Positions 47,201 through 55,772 of a DNA stretch of 64,000 nt are shown here, one piece after another; the first letter of the stretch is position 1; each line of letters starts with the position of its first letter. The position numbers were made by a program, and so were the translations under genes. The notes below the pieces were generated by a model, which worked only from the letters and a program-made list of their open reading frames with translations, did not search any database and was not told the origin of the DNA. The DNA is from Campylobacter concisus (lineage in GTDB: Bacteria > Campylobacterota > Campylobacteria > Campylobacterales > Campylobacteraceae): contig NZ_CP049264.1 of assembly GCF_003048875.2 (NCBI RefSeq), positions 186,001 to 250,000 on the forward strand, read 5' to 3'.

Positions 47201-47679
47201 AATGAAAACAAAAATGAGCTAACAAGTATCGCTACGATGGTAAGTGCTTGTATGACGCCGTTTGCTGTGCCAAGTCGCTCAGGGCCAACGAGAGCTTTGA
47301 TGATGCCGTATTTTGCAGGCGAGTAGATCGCACTTTGAGCAGCCAGTATGAGCGTGAGTGCAAATGCCACGCCAAAGGCACCTAAAAGGTAGCTAATAAG
47401 CACCGCAACGCTGATAACAACGCCAAAGACGGCGCAAATTCTAATAACCTTTGTCTTTGCAAATTTGTCATTTATAAAGCTTGAAGGCGAAAATAAAAAT
47501 ATAAATGGAAGCAAGATCATCGCATTTATAACGGCTGTTAGGATAAAAAGCGTGTCGCCTGAGTAGGTCTTTAAAAGGACGTTTTGGATAGTTATTTTGT
47601 GTGCTAGATCGACACTTGCGTTTAAAAATGCGATCGCAAGGTAGGGCAAAAAGCCAGTGACTTTTAGTAAATTCCTCAT
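44227..47679 (-). CDS. aas: Three-domain fusion: LplT-like lysophospholipid transporter, PlsC acyltransferase, acyl-ACP synthetase
   Basis: The 1150-residue product takes in lysophospholipids and reacylates them. Residues 1 to about 415 form an MFS transporter like LplT. About 420-620 is an acyltransferase with the HX4D motif NHISWID and FPEGHIS. From about 640 an AMP-forming synthetase follows with ILFSSGSEGEPKGIELSHKN, GYGATETAP and YYKTGDKGHIDENGFVFIVDR. In E. coli LplT and Aas are two proteins encoded side by side; here they are one chain. It is divergent from mnmG and alone in its unit. Confidence 0.92.
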   Translation of the reverse strand: MRNLLKVTGFLPYLAIAFLNASVDLAHKITIQNVLLKTYSGDTLFILTAVINAMILLPFIFLFSPSSFINDKFAKTKVIRICAVFGVVISVAVLISYLLGAFGVAFALTLILAAQSAIYSPAKYGIIKALVGPERLGTANGVIQALTIVAILVSSFLFSFIFENLYIQGENSEEILKSVYPIGIFLVVFSALEAFFAYKLPYISETNEQSGEFELKRYISLSYLRENLKEVRSDKNIWLSIAGLSIFWGISQIIIAAFPAHYKAVFNDDSSLAVQAILAVSAIGIAFGSYVAGSMSKLHIELGIVPMGAIGIFFSLLFFAFGSSIGVVSLSSFAFGFFGGIFIVPLNAMIQYFAPQKSTGKIMAANNFLQNVSMLLFLAIGIGLVYFEISTTGLFVFTALVCLIGSFYAILQLPHLFTRLLLLPFLKTKYHFFVEGLQNLPQSGGALLLGNHISWIDWLVLQAASPRGIRFVMYRTIYNKWYLKQIFKFFKVIPIGAGASKESIELVRECLKNGEVVALFPEGHISYNGQINEFQKGFELIIRDLEEICIVPFYLRGLWGSSFSRASKFYKDLTSKNGRRDIIVAFGKPIITFINAAKMKQKVLELSFSSWESFISRQKPLTSEWLNNAKEDKFKECVSDSTGLNLSNLKFITAVLVFIKIFKRELKDEKNIGILLPSSSIAAIVNMALLAMGKVSINLNYMLNATSLNHALRKANINTVITSSKFLEKLALKGFDLKDAMSGKAKFAEDLSASVSKKEKFLTLLTAFFAPTWLIKLCYFKRISLEDTATILFSSGSEGEPKGIELSHKNLLANIKQISELLNFKKDDVILNSLPVFHSFGLTVTTLMPLCEGIKMISVPDPTDGATIGKMAARHSASIIFGTSTFFRLYTRNKKLHPLMFQSARMVVAGAEKLKPEIKDEFRLKFGIEIYEGYGATETAPVAAVNMPNILEKESLKELTFNRPGSVGMPLPGTIIKIIDPETLEELETGTDGLIVIGGSQVMKGYLNDEAKTSEVITHIDGVRYYKTGDKGHIDENGFVFIVDRYSRFAKIGGEMISLGSVEEELAKVLGGDVVFSSANVPDSKKGEAIALLVKSGTEPGNIEQILKESNLAPIMMPSYIFIVDDIPTLASGKVDFKGVKALAASLLAE

Positions 47680-47850
47680 GAATAAAGCCTTTTTGGATTT
47701 AAAATTTTGTAAATCTAGCAGTAAAATATTTAAAATATCATTAATAAAAAACTCTAGCCATAAATTTTGTGGTGAAATTTCTTTGAAAAAATTTAAATTT
47801 TATATGCTTTTTGATAAAATCCGTCTATCAAAAATAAGGAAAAATTTATC

Positions 47851-49710
47851 ATGGACTATGAAATCATCGTCGTTGGTGGCGGACATGCTGGCATTGAGGC
47901 AAGTCTTGCAGCTGCTAGAATGGGCAAACAAACTTTACTGATCACTATCTTAGCCGAGCAAATAGGCGCTGCAAGCTGCAACCCAGCCATCGGAGGCCTC
48001 GCAAAAGGACATCTTGTAAAAGAGATCGACGCGCTTGGCGGTCAAATGGGACTTACAACTGACGCCGTTGGTATCCAGTTTCGCGTGCTAAATGAGAGCA
48101 AAGGCCCAGCAGTACGTGGTAGCCGCGCTCAGATCGATATGGATAGATACCGCGTTTATATGAGAAATTTGCTTTTAAATACGCCAAATTTAGAAATTTC
48201 TCAAGAGATCGCCACTGAAATTTTAAGCGAAAATGGCGAAGTAACAGGCGTTAAAACCCACCTAAATAACATCTATAACGCAAAAAAAGTGATAATTACA
48301 ACTGGCACATTTTTAAACGGGCTAATCCACGTTGGATTTAACAAACTTGAAGCTGGCCGTGTGGGCGAGCTAAGCGCAAAGGATCTAAGCTCTAGCCTAA
48401 GGGAGCTTGGGCTAAATTTAGGCAGGCTAAAGACTGGAACATGCCCAAGGATCGACGCAAAAACGATAAATTTTGAAATTTTAGAGAAGCAAGATGGTGA
48501 TGCAAAGCCAGTTGCATTTAGCTTTAGAACTAAAAATTTCTCCCCAACGCAGCTACCATGCTACATCGCCTATACAAACGAAACCACCCATGAGATAATC
48601 CGCTCAAATTTCGACAAAGCGCCACTTTTTACAGGTCAGATCGAGGGTATCGGACCAAGATATTGCCCTAGTATCGAGGATAAGATAAACCGCTTTGGCG
48701 ACCGCGATAGGCACCACCTTTTCATCGAGCCTCAGACTCTTGAAGCGACAGAGTACTACATAAACGGCTTTTCAACGAGCCTGCCTTATGAGGTGCAAGT
48801 GCAGATGCTACGCTCTGTAAAGGGCTTTGAAAATGCCAAAATAGTAAGGCATGGATACGCCATAGAGTACGACTATGTCGAGCCAACGCAGTTAAAGCAT
48901 AGCTTAGAGACTAAAAAAGTAAAAGGGCTATACTTGGCTGGGCAGATAAACGGCACGACAGGATACGAGGAGGCGGGTGCTCAGGGGCTAATGGCTGGTA
49001 TAAATGCAGCGCTTTCGCTGGATAACAAAGAGCCGCTTATCTTGCGCCGTGATGAGGCTTATATCGGCGTTTTGATAGATGACCTTGTGACAAAAGGGAC
49101 AAAAGAGCCATATAGGATGTTTACGAGTAGGGCAGAGTACCGCTTGCTTTTGCGTGAGGAAAATGCCATTTTAAGGCTTGGCGGATATGGTCATGAGCTT
49201 GGGCTGCTTGATGATGAGACTTTTAACGAGATAGAAAATATAAGAAGAAATTTAAAAGAGGGGTTAGAGTTTTTAAACGAGACTCAGATCACGCCAAGCA
49301 AGGCAAATTTAGAGCTTTTAGCCAGCCTTGATGAAGAGCCGATCAGCCAAAACGTGAGCCTTCAAAAGATCGTAGCTAGAAAGAGCTTCACGGCTGAGAA
49401 ACTAAGAAAGCTTGACGAGAGATTTGTAAATTTAGACGATGCGAGCATAGATCAAATTTTAACCGAGTGCAAGTATCAGCACTACATCAGCGAGCAAAAA
49501 AATCAGATAGAAAAAATGAAAGATATGATGGATGTGAAAATTCCTGAAAATTTCGACTTTAGAAGCATAAGCGGACTTAGCAACGAAGTGGTCGAAAAGC
49601 TTGAGAAATTTGCCCCGCCAACGCTCTTTGCGGCGAGTGAAATTTCAGGTATCACGCCAGCAGCGATTGACATTTTGCATATCTACATAAAGATGAGCGA
49701 ACGCAAATGA
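47851..49710 (+). CDS. mnmG: tRNA uridine-5-carboxymethylaminomethyl modification enzyme MnmG (GidA)
   Basis: The 619-residue FAD enzyme works with MnmE to modify wobble uridine 34 in tRNAs such as those for Lys and Glu. The FAD-binding [12 protein letters not shown] motif is at the N-terminus. [20 protein letters not shown] and [30 protein letters not shown] are family signatures. The C-terminal helical MnmE-binding region is present. AAGGA lies before the ATG. The frame extends downstream to a stop 8 bases before an unrelated gene. Confidence 0.97.
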   Translation: MDYEIIVVGGGHAGIEASLAAARMGKQTLLITILAEQIGAASCNPAIGGLAKGHLVKEIDALGGQMGLTTDAVGIQFRVLNESKGPAVRGSRAQIDMDRYRVYMRNLLLNTPNLEISQEIATEILSENGEVTGVKTHLNNIYNAKKVIITTGTFLNGLIHVGFNKLEAGRVGELSAKDLSSSLRELGLNLGRLKTGTCPRIDAKTINFEILEKQDGDAKPVAFSFRTKNFSPTQLPCYIAYTNETTHEIIRSNFDKAPLFTGQIEGIGPRYCPSIEDKINRFGDRDRHHLFIEPQTLEATEYYINGFSTSLPYEVQVQMLRSVKGFENAKIVRHGYAIEYDYVEPTQLKHSLETKKVKGLYLAGQINGTTGYEEAGAQGLMAGINAALSLDNKEPLILRRDEAYIGVLIDDLVTKGTKEPYRMFTSRAEYRLLLREENAILRLGGYGHELGLLDDETFNEIENIRRNLKEGLEFLNETQITPSKANLELLASLDEEPISQNVSLQKIVARKSFTAEKLRKLDERFVNLDDASIDQILTECKYQHYISEQKNQIEKMKDMMDVKIPENFDFRSISGLSNEVVEKLEKFAPPTLFAASEISGITPAAIDILHIYIKMSERK

Positions 49711-49717
49711 TGACAAA

Positions 49718-50578
49718 ATGAATAATTTAATATTAGCCTATATAATCAGGTTTTTAAAAATACCATTGTTTGTACTTTCCCCTTTTATTCTATGTAATAT
49801 ATTGTATGGACTATTTTGTAGATACGTTTACAACCCATTTGAAGCAAATAGAATTTATATATTTATAAAGTTACATGAAGATAATCCTATAATTATGTTC
49901 TTAGATAGTTTATTTTATAAAACTTACTCTATTATAAGTAACATAGATATACTAAGGAATGTTCAAAGTATTTTTATGCCTGTCAATAGTATATTATTTG
50001 TAGTAGATTTGTTGTATTTGTTATATTTCTCAATTACAGGCACAGGCATTATTATTATCCTTATTTTTTTTAAAAAACTAAATAAGCTTAATATGATTAG
50101 AAAAAATACAAATTTTTTTAGAAGTCTTGCCAATAATTACATCGAAATAAAATTATTAGATATTGAAATCAGACTTTTGATGACAGATAATATTGCATGG
50201 TATTTAGCGCAATTTTCATTATTTTTTTTCTTTGGATATATACTGTACCCATATATAATGGAAGTATATATTGTTATATTAGACAATATTATGACTTTGT
50301 TGCCGATACCTTTTATTGGCATATTGTCTACTTTTTTTCTAATTTTTGTCGTGTTAACTACCCCACTAATAAGTCTTATTGTTTCTTTTTCTCTTATGAG
50401 AATATTTTTCAAAAAAAATATTCTCATAAACCTTTTTCAAAAAATTATTATAAAAAATTTTATACAACTAAATAATATTGAGAAAGAAAAATATGGAAAA
50501 AATACAAATACTCTAAAGAGGATAGCTATTTTTAATAACCCAATAATAAAAAATACTTTTAAAAACTATAAAAAATGA
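49718..50578 (+). CDS. AT-rich multi-helix membrane protein, unknown
   Basis: The 286-residue product is hydrophobic, with about five or six helices, and very rich in Ile, Asn, Lys and Phe. Base composition is far more AT-rich than in mnmG and petA on either side, suggesting acquisition or weak constraint. A perfect 16-base inverted repeat with a four-base loop lies inside the coding sequence at 50394-50429. No ribosome binding site is obvious. No family recognised; expression is uncertain. Confidence 0.5.
   Translation: MNNLILAYIIRFLKIPLFVLSPFILCNILYGLFCRYVYNPFEANRIYIFIKLHEDNPIIMFLDSLFYKTYSIISNIDILRNVQSIFMPVNSILFVVDLLYLLYFSITGTGIIIILIFFKKLNKLNMIRKNTNFFRSLANNYIEIKLLDIEIRLLMTDNIAWYLAQFSLFFFFGYILYPYIMEVYIVILDNIMTLLPIPFIGILSTFFLIFVVLTTPLISLIVSFSLMRIFFKKNILINLFQKIIIKNFIQLNNIEKEKYGKNTNTLKRIAIFNNPIIKNTFKNYKK
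50394..50429. repeat. Perfect 16-base inverted repeat inside an ORF
   Basis: The left arm begins TTATGAGAAT and the right arm ends ATTCTCATAA; all 16 pairs match and the loop is CAAA. On either strand the stem would be followed by AT-rich sequence. Confidence 0.8.
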
Positions 50579-50602
50579 GTTTTTATTTATTATTAATATG
50601 AT

Positions 50603-50622
50603 TTTTATTGATATCAATAAAA
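50603..50622. repeat. Perfect 20-base palindrome
   Basis: The sequence is symmetrical around GATATC, beginning 25 bases after the stop of the AT-rich ORF. It contains TTGAT next to ATCAA without the four-base spacer of an FNR site. It could be a terminator stem or a dimer-binding site. Confidence 0.6.
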
Positions 50623-50869
50623 TTGGTTTTGACTATGGCAAATACAAAAATATGTTTTTAAAATGTTTTATATTAATTTACAATAAAACAATGAAATATA
50701 AGATGACATATGTAAAAACTTATAGAAAGTAAGAGACTTCTCGTGAGAACATAAAACTTTACGCTTTTTTATAGCATACGAGTATTTTTGGAAAATTACA
50801 ATCATACTTAATTAAATATTATTTTTACAAACTATATTGTGAGATTATAGTTTTTTAATTTTTTGAGAG

Positions 50870-50875
50870 TATAAT
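50870..50875 (+). promoter_or_regulatory. -10 box of the petABC operon
   Basis: TATAAT follows a long T-rich stretch, the usual Campylobacter promoter form, and lies 31 bases before the petA start codon. Confidence 0.6.
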
Positions 50876-50906
50876 CGTTTAAATTTTATTTATAGAAAGG
50901 AAATTA

Positions 50907-51410
50907 ATGTCAGTAAAGCAAGAAAGACGAAGCTTTATCGGCCTTGCGTTTGGTGCCGTGGCAGCTGTCGGTGGCGCGATGTCACTAGTTGCCATGAAAA
51001 AGACCTGGGATCCGCTCCCTAGTGTAAAAGCTGCTGGTTTTACAACTGTCGATCTAAGCCCGATCAAAGATGGCGAGATGAGACAGGTTGAGTGGCGTAA
51101 AAAGCCTATTTTCATCCTCAAAAAAAGCCCAGATATGGCTAAAAACGACAAGAGAGATGTAGTCGTTGGAGATGCGAGATATATCGTAGTTATCGGACTT
51201 TGCACACACCTAGGATGTATCCCTGAGTATAAAGCTAGCAAGCAAATGTTTGTCTGTGCCTGTCATGGCGGCGAATTTAACGCTGATGGCATACAAACAT
51301 ACGGACCTCCACCAAGACCGCTTGATATCCCACCATTTAAGATCGATGGTACCAAGCTAGTTCTAGGCGAAACAAGCCCAGAATACGAAAAATTAGTAGC
51401 TAAAGCTTAG
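50907..51410 (+). CDS. petA: Ubiquinol/menaquinol-cytochrome c reductase, Rieske iron-sulfur subunit
   Basis: The 167-residue product starts with a twin-arginine signal (ERRSFIG, then a hydrophobic helix), used to export folded Fe-S proteins. The [2Fe-2S] ligands are in CTHLGC and CACHGGEFN. It is the electron-accepting part of cytochrome bc1, moving electrons from quinol to cytochrome c1. AAAGGAAA precedes the ATG. petB follows 10 bases after its stop. Confidence 0.96.
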   Translation: MSVKQERRSFIGLAFGAVAAVGGAMSLVAMKKTWDPLPSVKAAGFTTVDLSPIKDGEMRQVEWRKKPIFILKKSPDMAKNDKRDVVVGDARYIVVIGLCTHLGCIPEYKASKQMFVCACHGGEFNADGIQTYGPPPRPLDIPPFKIDGTKLVLGETSPEYEKLVAKA

Positions 51411-51420
51411 GAGGTTAGTG

Positions 51421-52665
51421 ATGTCTTTATCTCATAAATCAACTGGCGTTATTGACTGGCTTGACCAGCGCCTAGCTTTTACAAAGCTTATGAAGGTTCT
51501 AGTTAGCGAATACTGGATCCCAAAAAATATAAATTTCCTTTGGGCGATGGGTGTTATCCTAACGACGCTTTTCTTACTTTTGATCATCACTGGCTATTTG
51601 CTTATGATGTATTACAAGCCAGATGTAAATTTAGCCTTTGACAGTGTAAATTACACTATCATGCAAGAGGTCGAGTATGGCTGGCTTTGGCGTCATATCC
51701 ACGCAGTTTCAGCTTCTACGATATTTCTTATCATGTATATCCACTTGCTTACCGGACTTTACTACGGCTCATATAAAAGAGGCAGAGAGGTCATTTGGGT
51801 AAGCGGTATGGTGCTATTTATCTGCTTTTCAGCAGAGGCATTTAGCGGCTACATGCTCCCATGGGGACAGATGAGCTACTGGGCGGCGACTGTTATCACT
51901 CAGCTTTTTGGTGGTGTGCCGGTTATCGGCGATGCTTTGGTTGAGTGGATCAGGGGCGACTATGCAGTTGGTGACTCAACACTTACTAGATTTTTCATGC
52001 TTCACGTCTGCTTGCTACCACTTGTAACTATCGTTGTTTTGGTTATCCACTTCTACTCATTAAGAGTTCCTCACGTAAATAACCTAACAAGCGAAGATAT
52101 CGACTTTGACGTAGAGGCGCAAGAGTACTTGCATGGTGACAGAGCAAAAGCTAAAGTTATACCATTTTGGCCAGGATTTTTGGCAAAAGACTTCATGTAT
52201 GTATCATTTTTCATGATCTTTGTCATATATCTTGTTTGCTATCACTTCAACTTTGCGATGGATCCTATCAACTTTGAGCCAGCAAATCCACTAAAAACTC
52301 CACCACACATATATCCGGAGTGGTATTTCTTGTGGCAATATGAAATTTTACGTGGCTTCTTCTTTGATATAGCTGGAATTTCAGCTTATAACATCGGTCT
52401 TATCGCATTTGCATTCGCAGGCGTTGCGTTTATGCTTATACCGCTCTTTGATAGAAGCGACCTTGTAGCTCCAGCTCACAAAAGACCACTATTTTTCGTA
52501 TGGTTTTGGGTGCTAGTTGCAGACCTTATCGTCTTATCTATATATGGCAAGCTCCCAACAGGCGGCATCAACGACTGGATAGGATTTTACGCTTCACTGC
52601 TATTTTTAGTGCTATTTATAATCGCACTTCCAGTTATCACAATACTTGAAAGAAAAAGGGGCTAA
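51421..52665 (+). CDS. petB: Cytochrome b subunit of bc1 complex
   Basis: The 414-residue protein has the heme-binding histidines in RHIHAVSASTIFLIMYIHLL and later MLHVCLLPLVTIVVLVIHFY. The quinol-site signature PEWYF is present. It is a full-length b-type, fusing the cytochrome b6-like and subunit IV-like parts. GGAGG lies seven bases before the ATG at 51421, which decides against the GTG at 51418. Cotranscribed with petA and petC. Confidence 0.96.
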   Translation: MSLSHKSTGVIDWLDQRLAFTKLMKVLVSEYWIPKNINFLWAMGVILTTLFLLLIITGYLLMMYYKPDVNLAFDSVNYTIMQEVEYGWLWRHIHAVSASTIFLIMYIHLLTGLYYGSYKRGREVIWVSGMVLFICFSAEAFSGYMLPWGQMSYWAATVITQLFGGVPVIGDALVEWIRGDYAVGDSTLTRFFMLHVCLLPLVTIVVLVIHFYSLRVPHVNNLTSEDIDFDVEAQEYLHGDRAKAKVIPFWPGFLAKDFMYVSFFMIFVIYLVCYHFNFAMDPINFEPANPLKTPPHIYPEWYFLWQYEILRGFFFDIAGISAYNIGLIAFAFAGVAFMLIPLFDRSDLVAPAHKRPLFFVWFWVLVADLIVLSIYGKLPTGGINDWIGFYASLLFLVLFIIALPVITILERKRG

Positions 52666-52667
52666 TC

Positions 52668-53708
52668 ATGAAAGAGCTTAAAATTTTTGCTATCGTTGTT
52701 ATCCTTTCAGGTATTTTATACTGGGGTATCGAGCCTTACGCTCACACAAAGCTTCATCCGCACACTGCAAATGCTGAGTACAACTTCTCAAAAGAAGATA
52801 CTGACTATGCAAAGCACTTTTTAGAGCAGAAAAAAGAGGCGCTTGAGGCAGCAAAAGCTAGTGGAAATAAGGCTAGTATAGAAGCGGCTACAAAAGATGT
52901 TGAGACAGCACAAAAAATTCTTGATGACTACACAGCTTTTTGGGCTGATATAAACTCGATCGACCTTGCAAAAGGTGACGCTGCAAAAGGTGCTGAGACA
53001 TTTGGCGCAGCTGGATGCACAGGATGTCACGGCATCGAAGCAGCTGGCACTCCAGCTAGTATGGACGCTGAGACAGCTAGCCAAAGCTTTGGCGTAGTGC
53101 CACCAGATCTTAGCACAGCTGGTAAAATTTATGACGAGAGATTTTTGGCTGCACTTATCAAAAATCCAACTATGGCTGTAAAACTATCTCATAAATTTAA
53201 CGACGAGCATCCTTATCCGATGACAGCATTTATGGGTGCTGGCGGCGATATAAATGCTGAGATCGCTGACATAGTTGCTTATCTTAAAAAGGTATCAGCT
53301 GAGACGGATGCAAAGAGCAAGATCACTGAAGAAAAGGTATTTGCTGATGCATGTCAAAGATGCCACGATATGAAGTATGATAAAAAGTATGCTTTCAGCA
53401 ACAAAGTAAGCCTTGCAGCATATATGGGCTCAAACCCACCAGATCTATCTATGATGATCCGCTCAAAAGGTGCAGACTACTTGCATAAATTTATAAACGA
53501 TACTCAAAAGATGCTTCCAGGCACTGCGATGCCTAGAGTTGGCTTAAACAAAGCTGCTGAAGACGACATAGTATCTTACATAGAAAAAGTAGGCGACAGC
53601 AAAAAGGCTGAGCGCGAGAGCACAGGACTTTATGTCATGATCTACTTCTTCATCTTGGGAATTTTTGCTTGGCTTTGGAAACGCAAAGTCTGGAGCGAAC
53701 TCCACTAA
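52668..53708 (+). CDS. petC: Diheme cytochrome c subunit of bc1 complex
   Basis: The 346-residue product has an N-terminal membrane anchor or signal, two CxxCH heme sites (CTGCH and CQRCH), each in its own cytochrome c domain, and a C-terminal membrane helix (YVMIYFFILGIFAWLW). In epsilonproteobacteria the c1-like subunit is diheme, unlike the single-heme mitochondrial form. Between anchor and first heme lies a charged helical linker. A terminator follows the stop at once. Confidence 0.95.
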   Translation: MKELKIFAIVVILSGILYWGIEPYAHTKLHPHTANAEYNFSKEDTDYAKHFLEQKKEALEAAKASGNKASIEAATKDVETAQKILDDYTAFWADINSIDLAKGDAAKGAETFGAAGCTGCHGIEAAGTPASMDAETASQSFGVVPPDLSTAGKIYDERFLAALIKNPTMAVKLSHKFNDEHPYPMTAFMGAGGDINAEIADIVAYLKKVSAETDAKSKITEEKVFADACQRCHDMKYDKKYAFSNKVSLAAYMGSNPPDLSMMIRSKGADYLHKFINDTQKMLPGTAMPRVGLNKAAEDDIVSYIEKVGDSKKAERESTGLYVMIYFFILGIFAWLWKRKVWSELH

Positions 53709-53737
53709 AATTTAAGAGCCTTTTTGGCTCTTAAATT
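53709..53737. terminator. Terminator after petABC
   Basis: A perfect 12-base stem encloses a loop of five T, starting at the base after the stop codon. No T-run follows the stem directly. Confidence 0.7.
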
Positions 53738-53852
53738 CTCTCTAGTCAATTTACATATATAAATAGATATTCTTTAAAATTATTCTTTTACAAATTTAAT
53801 CAAACTATCTTTGCAAATTTTTAAATTTGCTATAAATTTTTTAAAGCAAAAC

Positions 53853-53881
53853 GCATGCAGTGCTTTAGCACTATCGCATGC
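53853..53881. repeat. Nested hairpin
   Basis: GCATGC pairs with GCATGC, and inside it AGTGC pairs with GCACT around a TTTA loop, with a three-base bulge (ATC). All outer and inner pairs are perfect. Confidence 0.65.
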
Positions 53882-53913
53882 CACCGCTAACGTCGTCGGG
53901 GTTAGGGGATTTA

Positions 53914-53966
53914 AAAAGGGGGATAAGGGGACGGCTTCGTAATTCAAGTCCCCTTGTCTCCCTTTT
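53914..53966. repeat. Long imperfect inverted repeat
   Basis: Two 19-base arms pair at most positions: the left arm begins AAAAGGGGG and ends AAGGGGAC, the right begins GTCCCCTT and ends CCCTTTT. The loop is 15 bases. Confidence 0.65.
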
Positions 53967-54357
53967 GATAAATTTACATCTCAAAGCAAATTTTAAACTT
54001 TCATTCACTCGCAAAAATTGACTACTAAAATTTGGCTTCGCTCACCGCTTAGCTCAAATTTTAGAGCCGAAATTACTCGTTCATGAAATTTTAAAATTCA
54101 CCTTTAATGATTGACTAGCTTAAATTTAGAGGTTAAAAGCATTTGAGAAATTTGCTGGAATTTTGCGCATGTGATATATCGATGTGCTATCTCGCCCAGT
54201 GTGCAACAGGTATTTGGCAAAAGATGTGGCAAATGTGAGGATATTAACAGCCACTAAGTGAGTAAATTTACATTTTTTGGCAAATTTACTCAGCAAAAAA
54301 TCACATAAATTTACGCAAAACAGCGAAATTTAGCTGTCGTAAAGCCACGCTAAACAG

Positions 54358-54645
54358 CTAAATTTCTTTAGCGATCTTGCTCATTTTATTTATCAGCTCT
54401 TCACGCTCGCTTGATTTTAGGTTGCCGTATTGAAGCTTTGTCATCATCTGCATGAAGTCAAACTGCTTAAACATCTGCGCGTCGCTCTTTAGCTCTTTTT
54501 CAAGCTTCTCGTAGATCTTTTCTGTCTCTTTGTTGGCTTTTTCTAAATTTTGCAAAAAGCTTCCAGTCGCACTTGCGTCAAGATCATTTTTCGCTGCCTT
54601 GTCGATGGCATTTTTTAAATTTGATAAATTTTCAGAAATTTTCAT
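54358..54645 (-). CDS. Small coiled-coil protein, unknown
   Basis: The 95-residue product is helical and charged (LEKANKETEKIYEKLEKELKSDAQMFKQFDFMQMMTKLQ), probably coiled-coil, without signal or membrane segment. I chose the ATG at 54645, seven bases after AAGGA; a GTG two codons earlier is too close to that site. It lies 44 bases after the hydrolase gene on the same strand. Function unknown. Confidence 0.6.
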   Translation of the reverse strand: MKISENLSNLKNAIDKAAKNDLDASATGSFLQNLEKANKETEKIYEKLEKELKSDAQMFKQFDFMQMMTKLQYGNLKSSEREELINKMSKIAKEI

Positions 54646-54689
54646 CTGCACTTCCTTTTGGATTTTAAAATTTAGAGCAAATTTTATTC

Positions 54690-55772
54690 CTAAATTTCAT
54701 CCCACCACTTTTTTCTAGGTGGATTTTGCGTGGTGAAAACCTCTCCGATCATTGGCGTTGCGTAGTTTAGCTCAAGTTTTGTAGCAGCCTTTTCAAAACG
54801 CTTGATCGGCTCATCCCAAGCGTGATAAGAAAGATCAAATTTGCCCCAATGCACCGGCACGCCAAGCCTTGCACCAAGATCTTTTAGCGCTTGCGCTGAC
54901 TCCTCTGGCTTCATGTGCACGTAAGGCCAGCCATCGCTGTAAGCGCCATTTTCTATGAAAACTAGATCAAAGCCACCAAATTTCTCGTTTATCATCTTAA
55001 AATGCTCGCCATATCCGCCATCACCGCTAAAATAAAAGCTAAAGCCAGCCTCCTCTACCGCCCAGCCGCCCCAAAGTGTGGTATTTCTTTTAAATGTGCG
55101 CCCGCTAAAGTGCCTTGAAGGGCAAAAAGTGAAGTTTAAATTTCCTATCTTTAGATCACCAAACCAGTCAAACTCGTAAATTTTGCCTTCATCTACACCC
55201 CATTTTATGAGGTGAGCCTTGACGCCAAGCGGCACTAGAAATTTGGCTATCCTATCCTTTAGTTCAAGTATCGTTTTATGGTCAAGATGGTCGTAGTGGT
55301 CGTGCGAGATGAGGGCGATGTCGATCACCTCTGGGTAGTTGCTAGCGGTGATGGCGTGCTCGTAGGCAAATGGCTTGCCGCCAACTGGCAGAGGGAATGC
55401 TCGGTGTAAAACTGGGTCTGTGATGATGATTTTGCCATCAAGCTTGCAGATTAGGCTAACGTGCCCAAGCCAGATAAACTCGCCATTTTTGAGGGTGTTT
55501 GCGTCAAATTTTAAATTTGGCAAAGGGCGCTTTGGTAGCTTGCCTTTTGGTGGAAAGAGCGCTTGAGGGACGTAATTTAACATGGACGCTTGCGGATTTT
55601 TTACCATATCAATCGTTGGCTCTAAATTTATAAAAACTTTGCCATTAAAATTTGGCGAAGCCTCTATCAGTTTTTGACTTTTGGCATCTGGTGTGCCGCC
55701 AAAAACAGGGGCAAATTTCATAAAAGCAAAAACTAAAGTGATAAATAAAACTATGACTATAAAAATTTCCAT
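54690..55772 (-). CDS. Metallo-beta-lactamase-fold hydrolase, membrane-anchored
   Basis: The 360-residue product begins with an N-terminal helix (about residues 2-20). The metal-binding motif SHDHYDHLDH is present, with further His in CPSRHFSGR and a final GVPVHWGKFDL. The pattern is that of the group with N-acyl phosphatidylethanolamine phospholipase D and bacterial outer-membrane-linked relatives (ULAG-like). The substrate is not clear. The ATG at 55772 has AAAGGG upstream and is preferred to an in-frame TTG just before. Confidence 0.8.
   Translation of the reverse strand: MEIFIVIVLFITLVFAFMKFAPVFGGTPDAKSQKLIEASPNFNGKVFINLEPTIDMVKNPQASMLNYVPQALFPPKGKLPKRPLPNLKFDANTLKNGEFIWLGHVSLICKLDGKIIITDPVLHRAFPLPVGGKPFAYEHAITASNYPEVIDIALISHDHYDHLDHKTILELKDRIAKFLVPLGVKAHLIKWGVDEGKIYEFDWFGDLKIGNLNFTFCPSRHFSGRTFKRNTTLWGGWAVEEAGFSFYFSGDGGYGEHFKMINEKFGGFDLVFIENGAYSDGWPYVHMKPEESAQALKDLGARLGVPVHWGKFDLSYHAWDEPIKRFEKAATKLELNYATPMIGEVFTTQNPPRKKWWDEI

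Larger units (their letters stand above)
50579..50906 (+). other. AT-rich intergenic region before petA
   Basis: These 328 bases hold no credible gene. Two signals are visible: a perfect 20-base palindrome at 50603-50622 and the petA -10 box at 50870-50875, both listed separately. Confidence 0.6.
53738..54357. other. Gene-free block with strong secondary structure
   Basis: About 620 bases without a credible ORF lie between petC and the minus-strand genes. Two structured elements, listed separately, fill the first third. The middle contains locally GC-richer sequence than typical spacers here and further imperfect inverted repeats (for example GGCTTCGCT against AGAGCC near 54030-54070). It could be a genome-wide interspersed element or a non-coding RNA locus. 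Confidence 0.5.
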
